Below, in pieces: positions 22,261-34,200 of a DNA stretch of 64,000 nucleotides. The stretch is from positions 1,054,001-1,118,000 of the forward strand of contig JAHBBC010000014.1 in the NCBI GenBank assembly GCA_019915015.1, read 5' to 3'. The stretch comes from Auriscalpium vulgare. Lineage: Eukaryota > Basidiomycota > Agaricomycetes > Russulales > Auriscalpiaceae. A program made the position numbers and the translations under genes. The stretch's first letter is position 1, and every line of letters starts with the position of its first letter. The notes beneath the pieces are model-generated. The model saw only the letters and a list, made by a program, of their open reading frames with translations, was not told where the DNA came from and ran no database searches.

Positions 22261-25200
22261 TTATTGAAACAAGGCATCTGTGCTGAAATCATTGTCCTCT
22301 TCATCAGAATCTGGTATGCTCTCGTCCCTAGCCTGACCTGCACTGACTCCGACAGCAGGGTTCCGACGTGCAGGAAGCTGAGCTTCCTCCGCGAGGACAT
22401 CAGATAAAATTGCAGACCTCAGGTTGATGTGAGGCATCTTGATGAAAGCATTGGCAGGTTCGTACGGTTCTGCCAGGTCTTCACCTTGAACGTCATTGTC
22501 GTCATTGTCGTCTTCTTCGTCCGACATCGGTGCGGGTGCGTTTTCTGAAGAGGGGAATACCTTCTTTTCGATGTTGTAGAACTTGACCGAAGGGAATTGA
22601 TTAGTGTGCGCGCGCACCTGCTCGAATGGTTGGAACACTGTGTACTTCAATAAAGAACGGAGGTTGCTTACCTTGCTCTTAGACATGTGGTACTGTCGGA
22701 CTTGAGTCATTGCAGACATGTTATGCACGGATAGCCGATTCCTATGCTTTGGAGTAAGCCATGTGAATGTAGAGCCAGTCCGTTCATCGGGCATGGAGTT
22801 GACTCGGACGGAATACAGTTTGATAGCGAGATGCTATTCATGACAGCATCAGTCGGCAGCGCTCGGTGAATCATACGGACACGAACACGTACCGGAAGGA
22901 TGTGCACATTATCAGAGCCAACACGGCCCTTCCACCACTTAAGGACCGCCTGCGGAACCGTATCGTCGAGCGGATGATCGAATGGGAACTGGTGTCGAGC
23001 ATAGGCTAGAGTTTCCCTGTGAAGTTGGGCTGTAAATGATTTCCCTTTTTTTGCCCACTTCAAGAATGCCTTCTTATGGCCATGAACGATCTCTTTCTCT
23101 CCGATGTTGGCTAAGAAGCGGACAACGGACTCGAAAATTGATGGATGCCGAACACCAATGAGTGTCACCTTCTCGCCTTCCGGTAGCCACAGGTCCGACG
23201 TGATAAGATCTGATTGATGCACACATAAGACAGCGACGAGATGCAAGCAAAAGAATGGCTCTAACCAGGGTTCAGATATGCTGCAGCAAGGTATGCATTA
23301 TTAGCTATGTTGCCATCCAGAAAGAGTTGGCGATGTCGCGCATTGAGGATGCCGCGGATGGCGTTCGCGACCTCAGCGTCAAAATACAGCCTAGGATTTT
23401 GAAAGGCGTCCTCTGTTGCACGAATAACAGCATGCCAGAATATATAGACGTCGGCAGCAGTCGCCTCCAGAGCCTCCAGGCAGGCTAATGCCTTTGTTGC
23501 AGGCAAAGTGGCCGCGATGAACTGGGAGAGACCAGACTCGAACTTGAATGTCTGGTGATCATCCGGTGCAGGCTGAAAATACTCAGCAATTTCCTGCGAA
23601 TGTTGTCAGCAAGTCATTTCGTCTAGTCGATCCATCAATTGTACCTCATAAAGTCCGTTAGGCGATTCACGGATGACTTTCTTGATCGCAGCTGAGGACC
23701 GATGGACAGAGCGAGCAGAGAGCGGGATTGTTGCGAATCTCGTCTTTCCGATAGCCTCCAGGCCGCGTCCTGTCTTTAGTTTTTCACGAGCTTTCTTGAG
23801 GGCTGCATGTCCAGCGTGCGAGGTATGAAATAATGTTATTGTCTGCCGCACCACACGGATGATCTGGTTGCGGATTAGATCTGATTAATGCTGGTAGTGT
23901 GGACGTTTGCGCACCGGTTTGAAAACATCAATGAGATTAATCTCAAGGATTGTGCGATTCAAGTGATGGCAAACATCCGCAAGATTGAGCGCAGTGGGCA
24001 TGAGGGCCAGAATTGCAATGGAACGCGAGGCTCGCGTGTTACCCGTGCTATCACATGTCAGGCCGGAAAACCTGGACGGACCGATGGCATTGACAATCTG
24101 CGCGAAGTTGTTAGAAATTGCTGAAGTAGTTAAGTTCCAATGCCCACGCACCGGACTTGCGACATTCTCAACAATCCAAGGTGCAGTGTGCGACTCGGAA
24201 GTTGCCTCCCGTGTGTCCATCAAGTATACTTCACGGTCTGAGGTCGAGACGTGTACAGTCCAGTAGGACTCACGACCTGTCGAAGTTCCGCCGTCATAGG
24301 AGAGAGTGAGGTCTTCCTGACCTTGCAGATACTTGAGTTGCTCCCGGCGGACCCACGATGCTTCGTTTACGATGCCTTCATATTCGAGCTTGTCTCTGGT
24401 TGAAGGTGCATATGATGGTAAGGCAATCTCAAGCATCTCCTTCCACTCCGGGCGCGAGACGATATATGTTGGCAAACCCGCGACGCATATGAGTTTAAGA
24501 ATGGCAAGGTCGAGCTTTCTGTGACGCTCGAGCTTCCCAAGCGCCTTTGCTTGCCGAAAGAACGCATGTGTCGCGGCGCCTGCATCTTGCTTCTCCCCAT
24601 CTTGTCCAATTCCATCTTGAGCTCCTAGTTCCTTCGCAACCATCATGGATCCTTTCGAATTGGTGAGCTCCTGGACCTGCGCAGACAGTGCCTTTCCAGC
24701 TGAATGTATGTGCACTTTCTCCCGCAGCTCTGAGGACAGCTTGGGGCAGTCCTTTGCATGACGAACGACTCGGATCAACGCTCGATGTCGGAAAGTATGA
24801 TGGCAAGGGTTATCAGGACCTCCGACACAGCGCCAGAGCAGCGTAGTTGGATTGTCGCGGCGATAGCAAGCCTCGGTGAGAGCGTCCATCAGAGGATCCG
24901 GCGGCCGTCCTCCCCGGCGCGCATCCTTCTTCGGCTGCACCCATTTGACAAGGTCACCAGGGTTAAGCTCAATCTCCATGTCGCTCCCATCTTCTTCCCC
25001 CATCTCGTTCACATACGGAGCTGCGCCGTCCGCAACTCCTTCGGCATCTGATTTCTGTTCATCGAGCTGCTGGTCTTGCAGTACCGGTGAACTACTAGGC
25101 TGCTTGTGCGTAGCGACTGTGTTTCCGCCCGAACGCTTTGCAACCTGTAAGCAAAGCTTCTGTTACTTACTGCTGTCGCGCGCTGACAACCTCTTTGGGC

Positions 25201-26778
25201 ACTTACAGTTGACGTTCCAGCAATATGCAGATTCAACGGCGCCGGTTTGAAGACCTCGTCCCACTGCTGCTTGCTCCCCGCATTGCCGGAACTCTCCGCC
25301 GGTTCCTTTCCTTTCGAAGCGGCATTTTTCTTCGTGCGTTTGGCTGGCACGGTGAGTGGCGTGACATTGGTGGCTACACTCAGTCGCCTCTTAACGACGC
25401 CTTCTAGACTCAATAACTGCGGCTTCGTGAACGCCGATGTGTGCGCACTTGCCCGTATAAGCATGCCAGGCGCTAGCATATTGGACTTGTATTTGAGACT
25501 GTCCTGCACTGTCGGTGAGTCGAGTCCGCAAGTAAGTGAAGCTGAGCGCGCACTGACCATGTCACGTAGGTAACACATTATGTCAGCAAGGTGTCGAATG
25601 CGTTGCACGACACAGTCTGTATCCGAGAGGAGATGGATGTCGTCGGGGATGAGATGGTGAGCAAGAGAATTGTGGCTGAGGACAGAGCAGGAGAAGCTGT
25701 CGAGCTGTGGGGTGCATGGTAACACGTTGAGTGAAAGCGGCCCAGTCGCTCCGTGTTGTCCTAACCACCATTCTATCATCTCCAACAGCTCGCGGGGCGG
25801 CTTCCGTCCAAGAGAATCAGCATAGAAAGCCGTGTGTGGCTCTACGCTGATCGCAACGGACACCCAGTGATTTGTCTCGTGTACGGCTGCTGGCAAGAGC
25901 ACATCCGCGCCATCGATCCGCACCCCGATCGTCATTCCAACCTCCTTGAGTGATCCATCTTGCAGCTGCGAGCCAGCCAATCGTAGGGGAGTGATGCCGC
26001 GCATTGATTGGTAAGATGTTCCGCTAGCATTGAGTCGTGCGCGGTTGCGGTACGTGTCAATGAGCTTGACTGATGCCGCACTCGGCAGTATACATGCCGG
26101 CTTGCCTTGTCTTTGCAGACGATGACCTAGCAGCATCCCCAGCTGATCCATATGCTCCGCCGCCAGCCAACGCCGACCACAGTACGATGTAAGCGTCTTT
26201 GGATCGACGCCCATCGTCGTTGGGAGGGGTACGTCCCATGGCCAGTCGTCGAGGAGTGCTGACGTGTCTGCAGCAAGGGACTTCACCTCGTCGTTGAGCA
26301 AGCCCTCGGTCCAAGTCTTCAACCACGCAGTGGCCAGAGAAAGGCGCGCCTTGGCAGCGAGTATGCGCCGGACCTCGTACCAGTAGGTGAGAACCCACAT
26401 CGGGGTTTTGAGTGTTTGTTGAGTGACCGACTCTTGAACAGGATAGCCCAGGCAAGCATAGCCTGTCTCTAGGGCGGGGATGACGCGGTTTTGCAGGATT
26501 TCCAACACCTCGGTGTGCGGCGGCATCGGCCTAGAGAGCAGGACCATTGCATTTGCGGCCGTTATGAAGCTTTGGCCCTTCGAGAAGAGTGTGCTCTGCT
26601 GGAGCAGAGACGGCGCGTTCGCCTCCGGTGGGACAGGGAAATTTTGGATATCGGCATTGCGCAGGGCTGGTGTGGGTAGTAGGACATGTTTAATGTCGTC
26701 GGGAATGGGTATTCTTTTGAGGATATCACCCAGAGTTTGAAATGAGTCGATGTCGTGGATGACCTCGTCGTCCGCCAT
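22261..26778 (-). CDS. Ulp1 protease-hAT transposase fusion
   Basis: Seven exons fit: 25207-26778, 23915-25144, 23645-23863, 23266-23593, 22893-23209, 22672-22833, 22261-22617; total 4185 nt, 1394 residues, no stop. Residues about 195-380 form a Ulp1/SENP-type cysteine protease: His304 (ETNHWVSVAI), Asp321 (YADSLG), Gln358 and Cys364 (PQLDSFSCSV). The His-Asp spacing of 17 and Gln-Cys spacing of 6 equal those of yeast Ulp1. A basic linker (PAKRTKKNAASKGK) follows. The transposase part has a BED-like finger (WRCVGGPDNPC, HHTFRHRAL, KDC), YDGGTSTGRESYWTVHV, TCDSTGNTRASR and LNLADVCHHLN, then PQAVLKWWKG and NSMPDERTGSTFTWL of the hAT C-terminal region. An acidic tail ends it. If the intron at 25145-25206 is retained, the frame ends at 25009 and yields a 589-residue protease alone. 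Confidence 0.88.
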
Positions 26779-27135
26779 TTGACAGTTTTGAGGGTTGGCA
26801 AAATGTGCTAGGCCAGTGTCGAAGGTGAAGATTGCGCCCTCATTTAGTCACTCACTACGGAGTGTAAATGTCGATCACAGCAACGGGTCGATCATACACA
26901 CGTTGCTGCATACAACACTCTTGCAACTATCCCATGCCGAGGCGGGATGTGTCTAATACCTCCTTAAACATCCGCGTAGCATTGCACAACCACCTTACGA
27001 CTGCCGGCCATGTCTGCGTGCGAGGCTGCGAGCCTCATGGCTCATGGGCCGGCGCCGGGCGCCGGAGGGGCCGACACACATCACGTGCTGGAGGTATTGT
27101 ACCGGGTATATTGGGGCCCAGGGCAGGGCAGGTAT

Positions 27136-27144
27136 GGTACCGGT
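27136..27144 (+). repeat. Subterminal motif, right end
   Basis: GGTACCGGT, the same 9-mer as at 21924, here 67 bases in from the right terminus. Confidence 0.6.
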
Positions 27145-27191
27145 ACTATACAGGTACATTACCGGGGAAAAACGTTTTCGGGGAAAAACTC

Positions 27192-27211
27192 AGGTTTTTC
27201 CCGCAACGCTA
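27192..27211 (-). repeat. hAT terminal inverted repeat, right
   Basis: Read on the minus strand it is TAGCGTTGCGGGAAAAACCT, the partner of the left repeat. Confidence 0.95.
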
Positions 27212-27219
27212 GCCTTCCC
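27212..27219 (+). repeat. Target-site duplication, right copy
   Basis: GCCTTCCC, identical to 21874-21881. Confidence 0.95.
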
Positions 27220-30200
27220 TACCGCTGCCAACCATCATTAAATCGTCGTGTGCGCGCATCCATGTGGCCTGCGCCGAGACTGCACATGGGCGGCCCTCCG
27301 CGCGCACCTCCCGCCGGCCGATCAGGACCCTTCAGGACCGCGTTGTGCGCTGCAGAAAATTTGATCCAGATCGCCCATGCGAGTCCAGTTCCTCCGAAGT
27401 CGAAGTGCAGCCAGGGCGAGCTGCGTCGGACGGCTCATCGCTGAGATCTCGACGACCCCCTCGTCGATCGCCTGTCCCGTTGCCGACTCGACCGTCTTCT
27501 CGAGGCCCAGGCATTGAAGGCACAGTCGCATGTACGCATCGCGACACCGCTCGGATTATTAGTGACCCCCGCACCCGGGCAGGTTTCATCCTTCTCCCTA
27601 TCTCGTCGGTGACGGCCGCGGTCGGCGGCGTGACGGTCGGTCGTCCGCTGACCGACGCGGTCTCAGCCGCCACTCGGAGTGATGCATCATGTCTCCAATT
27701 TTCTCGGCGCACCAGGGCGTGTCTCGCACTAGTGGCCTGGATCAGTGCTGTACTAGGATTCGGGCAGGCATACCTCCCAATATGACTTGATTGACATTAA
27801 TTGACGGGCAGATAACATGCATCTCCGAGACGGCATCCCCACAATTGCGCACTCTCCGCCTGGGGACGTTGTGATTGCATCGAGCGTGCACATGGCGCGG
27901 GCGCTGCACTATAGTAGCACGGAGTTCGTAGCCGCGGCTGCGTCACCGCGTCGTCCAAATTGGAATGCTATAGTATAAGCGGGCGGTGAGAACGACGAGA
28001 CGGTGCCCGGGGGCCCGCCGGCAAACCGACATGCGCGGCGTTCGCGAAGCCACAAGTTACAGTATCCGTTGACGCCAGCGCGGTCTCTGATCGCGACGTA
28101 AGTAACGCGGGGAGGAAGCACGCGCACGGGGACTACTTGGACAGCTGTCGCGTGCACATGCATCAGAGAAGGCCGAGTACTACATGTTGCCTGAGCGGAC
28201 GTGGACACGAGATGGAAATTGAAAGCTTGCGTGCGACGTGCCGGCAGGAGCTGATAAGTGTGGCGTGAGGTATAATACGTACGTGGCGGCGCACCTCGGC
28301 GCACGCACAAACAGCAGCGACCACGCCAACGCGGGCGGGCGCCGCATCGTCGCGCGCAGAACGGGAAGAGCCCTGCGCTGCTCGGCGCGAAGCGTTTAGA
28401 GTTAGCGGCGCGGGTAAACGAAGCGCGTGTGCTTTGGGGATCGCCATGCGAAGGGCGGCGGCAAGACTTTTCAGAAGCCGCGCCACGCACAAGGGGGAGC
28501 AACTTCGCATGTGCGGACCTCACGGGTCGCGCGGTGTCCACGCCTAATTGACGGGCAGGAGTGCGACAGGGGCGCTGGGAAGCGGGCCTAAGGATAGCAA
28601 ATTCGCGGGGCAGCGAAGGGAAGCCAGCCAGCAGATTAGGTGTGGAGATGGCGAAGCCGGTGCGGTCTATTTTTTGCAGGCGGCGTGGGGAGGCTGCACC
28701 GGCCGCGGGGTCGGGGCCACAAGAGGCGGTCGGTGTCGTGTCTGCGGTGCGCACCGGCGGCCGGTCGGTGGCAGTGTCAGTGCGGCGTGCTCCAGCGGCG
28801 GGAGTGCAGGGCGGCGTGGCGGCCCTGGCGGCCCTTGGCTTGGTGGAGTGGAAGCATATGGCGGTGGCGGTCCGCGGGGTCACGATCAGTCCACACGAGC
28901 TCTTCGGGCGAGATGGAAGGAGCAAGCCAGGAGCGCGAGGCGGAATAATATTGCCTGTCCTATCTGCGCCCCTTGGCACTCGCCTGGAGTCGCCACTGGA
29001 GTCACCACTGGAGTCTGGAGTCAACGAGCGGTGCGGGGCGCCTGCGTCAGCTCGACGTCGACAGTGGACACATCATGGGCTGGAGGGACTCACAGTGGTG
29101 TAGAATGTCCGCGTCGATCACGCCGTTCGGCGGGATCGACCAGCGGAACTTGCGCTGAGTTGCACAAGGGGCGCCGGCGACGAGACGCGAGCCGAGCGCA
29201 CACCCCGACGCGACGAGGAACGCGGACTCGGCAACCATCGCAGTGACCATCAAGGCCCTTGCGCCGATCGTGATGTGTTTGTATAGCAGATCGGGTGCGG
29301 CAGTGTGCGGCGGCGGGGGCTCAGAAGATCGGACGATTCAGAAGGGCTTCGACATCGATCGGGCACCACGCAGAGGGAGTACCCGTGCGCGGGCAGTCGT
29401 AAAATGGCCCGGGGCAGTAGTGTTATCGCAATGGAGGCCAGATATCTGAGGGGCGGCATACACCTTAGCCAAGAGCGTGCCTAGCGCATGCGCCGCGCGC
29501 CGGCGTTGCGCACACGAGCAGAAAAGACTGTGCAGAGACCAGGCGGAGACGGCGACAAACGAGACCGGTCGTCCGCCAAGTGATGCCAAGGCCCAGGCGA
29601 GTTGAGACAGCGTAGAGTTCGCCGTCATCTTCAGACCATCTGCGCGTACGCTTGCACGTCTCGCTCTGGGAATTATTGAAAAGATGCGTCGGTCGACTGA
29701 ACAATTGATCCGCCTTGATGGTGATGCGCCACGCTCGATTGAGTTCCGCAGGCTATACTTAAGCTATGGCGGCGCCCTGCAGGGATAGGCATTATACGTA
29801 CAAACATCGCAGACAACAGCAGAGAACACTTGATAAATGCGCAGGAACGTGATGGGTGATATGATATATCGCGTTGACAGCGGAATATGAGAAGAGAAGT
29901 CGAAGCGGAAGCCGGGGTACTGAAGGGTACTGACCTGGACCAGCCAGCAATTCAAATCGTCATGAGACACAGATATAATTGCCAAAAAATTTGTGATGGG
30001 CTGCGGCTGTCGTTGAATCCTGGTCGGGGTGATGCTCTGTGCGTACCGGCGACGAGCGAGCAGCACGAACGGCCGTGGTCAACGGCCATCATCGCGAAAG
30101 TTGAGCATTAGAAGCTGGCAGTCGGGGTCCTTCAGGATGTGAATGTGAAGCCGACTTTTCGGTTATGAAAAAGACAGAGGATCAATGCAGGTGAGTTGGT

Positions 30201-30397
30201 GAAGACGTTCCACTGTCCAGCAGTGCGCAGTCGCGTCGCCACATGTCCGTCACGTGCGCTGCACCGGCCCGCTAGCTGGGAGGACGTGGCCACTGCCAGT
30301 GCGCGCCGCGGCCAAGTACTGCGGCCAACCCACAGCCATCCTACACTCCCTTGTAGCTCACCAGTCGTGTAAGAACCTCTCATCGGGGCGGTTAGTC
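27220..30397. other. GC-rich region without a supported gene
   Basis: About 3.2 kb between the transposon and KISH. Long ORFs occur on both strands, but they overlap each other, are Arg/Pro/Ala-rich and have no motif, as random GC-rich sequence gives. Minus-strand patches near 29,080-29,250 (SRLVAGAPCATQRKFRWSIP) and 29,450-29,630 (LSQLAWALASLGGRP) look somewhat protein-like and could be relics. The last 150 or so bases are the KISH leader. Confidence 0.5.
28984..29023 (+). repeat. Short 12-bp tandem repeat
   Basis: Two near-perfect copies of CTGGAGTCRCCA followed by partial copies (CTGGAGT, CTGGAGTCAAC). It lies in noncoding DNA. Confidence 0.7.
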
Positions 30398-30784
30398 ATG
30401 GTGCGCAATAGAGCAGCCCCATCTTACCGTTCATTGACTGAGCCTCGTGCTACCCAACAGTCTGCGCTATTCAACTTCCAGTCGCTCCTCCTCGTCATCC
30501 TCCTGCTCATATGCACGAGCACATACGTCCGCGCGGTTGCGCCGCGTCTCATCGACAGTAACAAGGAAGGGTGCGTCCCTCATTCGCCTCGCGCTCCCTG
30601 CCCGTATGTCTGACGCGTCGCGGCAGGTTTCTCGGCATTTTTTTCATGTCTGCGCGCATAGGTCCGTCGCATGCTCTCATTTTCCTTCGGCACACGATGG
30701 CTGACAAAGTGTGCAGGCGAGCGGCTGTCGCCGTATGTCGCGTTAGCATGCGTCGCAATGGCCATCCGAATACTCGTAACATGA
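30398..30784 (+). CDS. ksh1: KISH/TMEM167 small Golgi membrane protein
   Basis: Conserved protein of the early secretory pathway, needed for constitutive secretion in yeast (Ksh1) and animals (KISH). Four exons: 30398-30400, 30461-30570, 30627-30661, 30717-30784; total 216 nt, 71 residues, the family length. The first coding exon is the ATG alone. Exon 2 gives [20 protein letters not shown], the family's signal-like first membrane segment, then [12 protein letters not shown]. Later exons give [19 protein letters not shown] and [13 protein letters not shown], the second membrane segment. The usual FFWKCARIGER appears here as [10 protein letters not shown]. Splicing follows from the near-invariant family sequence, so the gene model is strong despite its size. 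Confidence 0.92.
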
Positions 30785-31215
30785 GGCGGCCCAGCCGGCC
30801 GTGTTTCTGTTGTCCCTGCATGACATCCCACCTACCCATCCTGGTAGTCCGATATCGTTTCGCATCCTGTCTCCTATTTTTTAATGTCACCCGCGTTCTG
30901 CCCGCGTCCTTGCTACCGTCGGAATCCCACGCAGGACTACAGTCACCACCACTCGGCGAGTCGGCTCATTCGGCATCACAGTGAACGCTCGGCCTGCAAG
31001 CATCTTGTGATGGGAACATCAGCTGACTGCACAGCTGCCGATGTTGCCTTCAAACGGAAGCTCACCGCTCCCCTGCTAGTCTATGTCAAGTGGAAAGCCC
31101 TCCGAGTTTCCTCGATATCGTACAAGACGGTCTAAGTAATAATGATATGATGGTACACAATAGCTATGGATATATATGATAACAAGCAGGAAGCCCGGAT
31201 AACATGAAACATGAA
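30785..31215. other. Convergent intergenic region
   Basis: About 430 bases between the 3' ends of KISH and SMC2. No gene or repeat seen. Confidence 0.7.
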
Positions 31216-34200
31216 TCATACACCTCTGCGCCCGCGCCGGGGCACACCATCTGCCGCCTGCTCCTGCTCTTGTGCCGGCGCATACAGCGCCGACGTGCTT
31301 CTCTGCCCCGTGCGCTCCACAACACTCGTGCCGTCCCGGAACCGCGTCCTGAACAACACGTTCGCGTTCGTGAACAGGCCCTCCTTGAGCGACACGACGA
31401 TGAACTGCGCGCCGCGGAAGCGAGTGCGGAATAGCTGCCCGATGTGCTGTGTGTGCGAGAGGTCTAGCGCCGCGTCGATCTCGTCGAGGATGTACACTGG
31501 CGCGGGCTTGAACTGCAGTAGCGCCAAGATGAGGGAGAGCGCGATGAGTGACCTGGAGGCGCGCGCGGGCCGACGCGCGAAAGGCACGGTGGGATTGGAA
31601 GGACAAGAAATGATGCGCGTGAGAGGGATTATCCGAGGATAGCGAGATAAGACGTCAGTAAACGATGGCAGCATATGCACAGGGGCAGCGAGGCGCCGCA
31701 CCTTTGTCCTCCGCTCAGCTCTGTTAAACTTTGTTTCCATACGCTGCCGAGCTGCACCTTGACCTCAAGTCCGTCCATGAGATCCTTGTCCTCAGGCGGC
31801 TGGAGCTTCGCAAAATTGCCCGGTAGTAACTCCGCAAATATCGAGCCGAAGTCTCTGTCCGCGTCATCAGGGGTTAGCGGCAGAAATATTTCGCAGATGC
31901 GAAACGCACTCGTTGACCTTCTGCCAGGTCTTTGTGAGCGCGTCGCGTTTGTAGCGGTCGAGCTCTTCGATGGTCTCCTCGATTTTCTGCTTGTCCTTGA
32001 GCACAGTGCTGAGCATCTTCTTCAGGTCCTTCTCGCGCTTCTCCACGCTGTCACCGTAAGTTAGAACGCGTGTGTGCGCGCAGGCAGACAGAAGTCAGCT
32101 GGGTAACTGATCTGTCTGCCTGCAGTCGTTGGGCGCAGAGGTTATCGCACCTGTCAATCATGTTGATCACCTTCATGTTGACTTTCTTCTTCATGCCGCG
32201 CTGCTGCCCCTCCAGTTCGCGCGCCCTGTCCCGCAGCTGCGCTATGTCCATCTGGTCAAAATGGTAGTGCGAGCCTGCCGTGCCGAACAAGCTGACGTAG
32301 GATAAAAGACATCAGTCATGGGACCGTATCGGGCGGGTGAGGACGTACTGGCTCTCCCCCACTATCCACTCGTGCTGCTTCTCCAGGTTGCTGACGAATG
32401 TGGCGGCGGATGCCTTATCCTTGGCTAAGTTCTGGACTTCATGATCGAGCTTTTTCAGCATTAGTTCCGCGTCTCCTGCCTGTGCCTTTTTCTCCTTGAT
32501 GACCGCGTCTAGGTCTTTGAGTTCGTCATCGAATCGCGTTAACGTCGCCCGCTCTTCCTGAAGTTTCTCATTGGCCTTCGCGTGGGCATTCTGGAAACGG
32601 CGGAAAAGTTTGCATGAGAAAATGACTGAGGTCTAAGCAGGAGACCTTACCTCTGTTGACGTCACATCATTTGCTAGGTTCTTCAGCTCTTTCCGGAGCT
32701 TGTCGACGCCTGCCCGGGCATCCGAGAGCGTGCCGCTAGCCTTCTCGATGTCCGACTCAAATTGCTCTGCGCTCTGGTGTGAGCGATTACGCTTACTGCA
32801 TGTCTCATTAACGCACCCATCTCAGCAGTCGCTGTCTGCAAGTCCTTATGCTGTGTCTTGACGACGACGGCCTGCTTCTGAAGAGCAGCCTTCTGCTTCA
32901 CGATATCAGCCTGCCCACTATACGTCAGTACGCCGGCTGGATATAGTCAGATTTTATCACACCTTGAGTTCTTCCGTCTTGCCCTCTTTGTTATCCTTGA
33001 ATTCGGCCATGTCCTTCTCCAGCTTCTTGATTTCGTCCTGCGCAGTCTTCTGTTTGTCCTTTGCGCTCTGCGCGGACGTCTGAAGCTCCGCGATTGTCTT
33101 CTTCATCTCCTCAACTTGTGCGCCAATCTGCAAGGGATCGCTTCCATGTGAGCCCAGATCGCTGCCTTGTCGCCTCTAGAAAGAACTCACGCGAGTCGCG
33201 TTGCTGCCCCCCAGCTGGTCCTCCAGCAAGCGCATCTCATGCTCTTTGATCTCCAGCTCTTGAGAAAGCGCTCGCCATTGCTCCCGCTTGCTCTTGCTTT
33301 GACGATCCTCTGCTTCGAGCGCCTCATACCTCGAGTGGGCCTCCCGCAGCCGCTGCTCCGCCGCCTGCACTTCCTGCGCGCGCACCAGCAAGCCACTCCC
33401 GCTTGGCGCCGACCCGCCGCTCAGCATCCCGGACGGGTCGTACACGTCGCCCTGGAGGGTGACCGACCGAACGCCGACCTCGCGGGAGAACGTTACAGCC
33501 TTCGCGGATTCGGCGTCATCGCAGATGATGGTATCGCTGAAGACAAACTCCATGGCCGCTTTGACCTCGTCAGGGTAACCGACGAGGGAAATTGCAGGGT
33601 ACACTTTCCCGGGAGCGAGATGCGTCGCGCTTTGCAGTTTCTGCATAACAAGAGATGAAGAGAAAGAGCGGGCTATGGGGGCACGTGTACGCACCGCTGC
33701 AGTCAAAGTGAAAGCGCGAATCTTGTTCAAAGGGATCAATGTAACGCGCTTCTTGAGTTTGCCGTTCTTCAGCAGTTCCCCACCGACGCGCTCGTCCTCG
33801 ACGACGACATTGTAGAGCTTGCCGCCAGCCGCGATCTCCAGCGCCGTCGACTTGCCGTAGTCCTCAGACTTAAGAGAGATAAGAGAAGCGACAAGGCCCT
33901 TGACCTTGCGGGTGTCAAAGTTCGGAGACGGAAGGGAGTAGTTGAAGTCGAGTTGGGACAGTCTTTGTTTCACCGTGTCGCGGTCCTGCGCATTCATGAG
34001 TGTCAAAATTGGACGGGTAAATAGGAGAGTTCAGGCGGACCTGTGTCAACCGAGAGACAGCATTCCTACCCTCCTTGAGCGCGGTCTCACGTTGATGCTC
34101 CAACTCAGCGTTCCATCCGGAGCTCGCGATTGCCCTCTTGCGCTTCTCGACCTCTGCCTTGATGATGCCGAGCTTGCGCGCGTCGTCGCCGGCCTCTTTC

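Larger units (their letters stand above)
21882..27211 (-). mobile_element. Complete hAT-superfamily DNA transposon (5,330 bp)
   Basis: The element is delimited by 20-bp terminal inverted repeats that differ at one position and by a perfect 8-bp target-site duplication. It carries one gene on the minus strand (22261-26778), intact after splicing, with both a Ulp1-type protease domain and a hAT transposase domain. About 380 bases of noncoding sequence lie at the left end and about 430 at the right. A 9-bp motif, GGTACCGGT, recurs near both ends and may be a transposase-binding site. Intact ends, duplication and coding frame suggest a young, possibly autonomous insertion. Superfamily assignment rests on the 8-bp duplication together with the C-terminal dimerisation region. 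Confidence 0.93.

Noticed and set aside
25517..25565. Apparent 49-nt intron inside the Ulp1 exon
   Set aside because: Removing it brings a stop after about 12 codons, whereas leaving it keeps the frame to the next intron.
27909..29024. Minus ORF of 371 codons and overlapping plus ORFs
   Set aside because: Open frames on both strands in GC-rich DNA, no domain, odd Arg/Pro/Thr composition.
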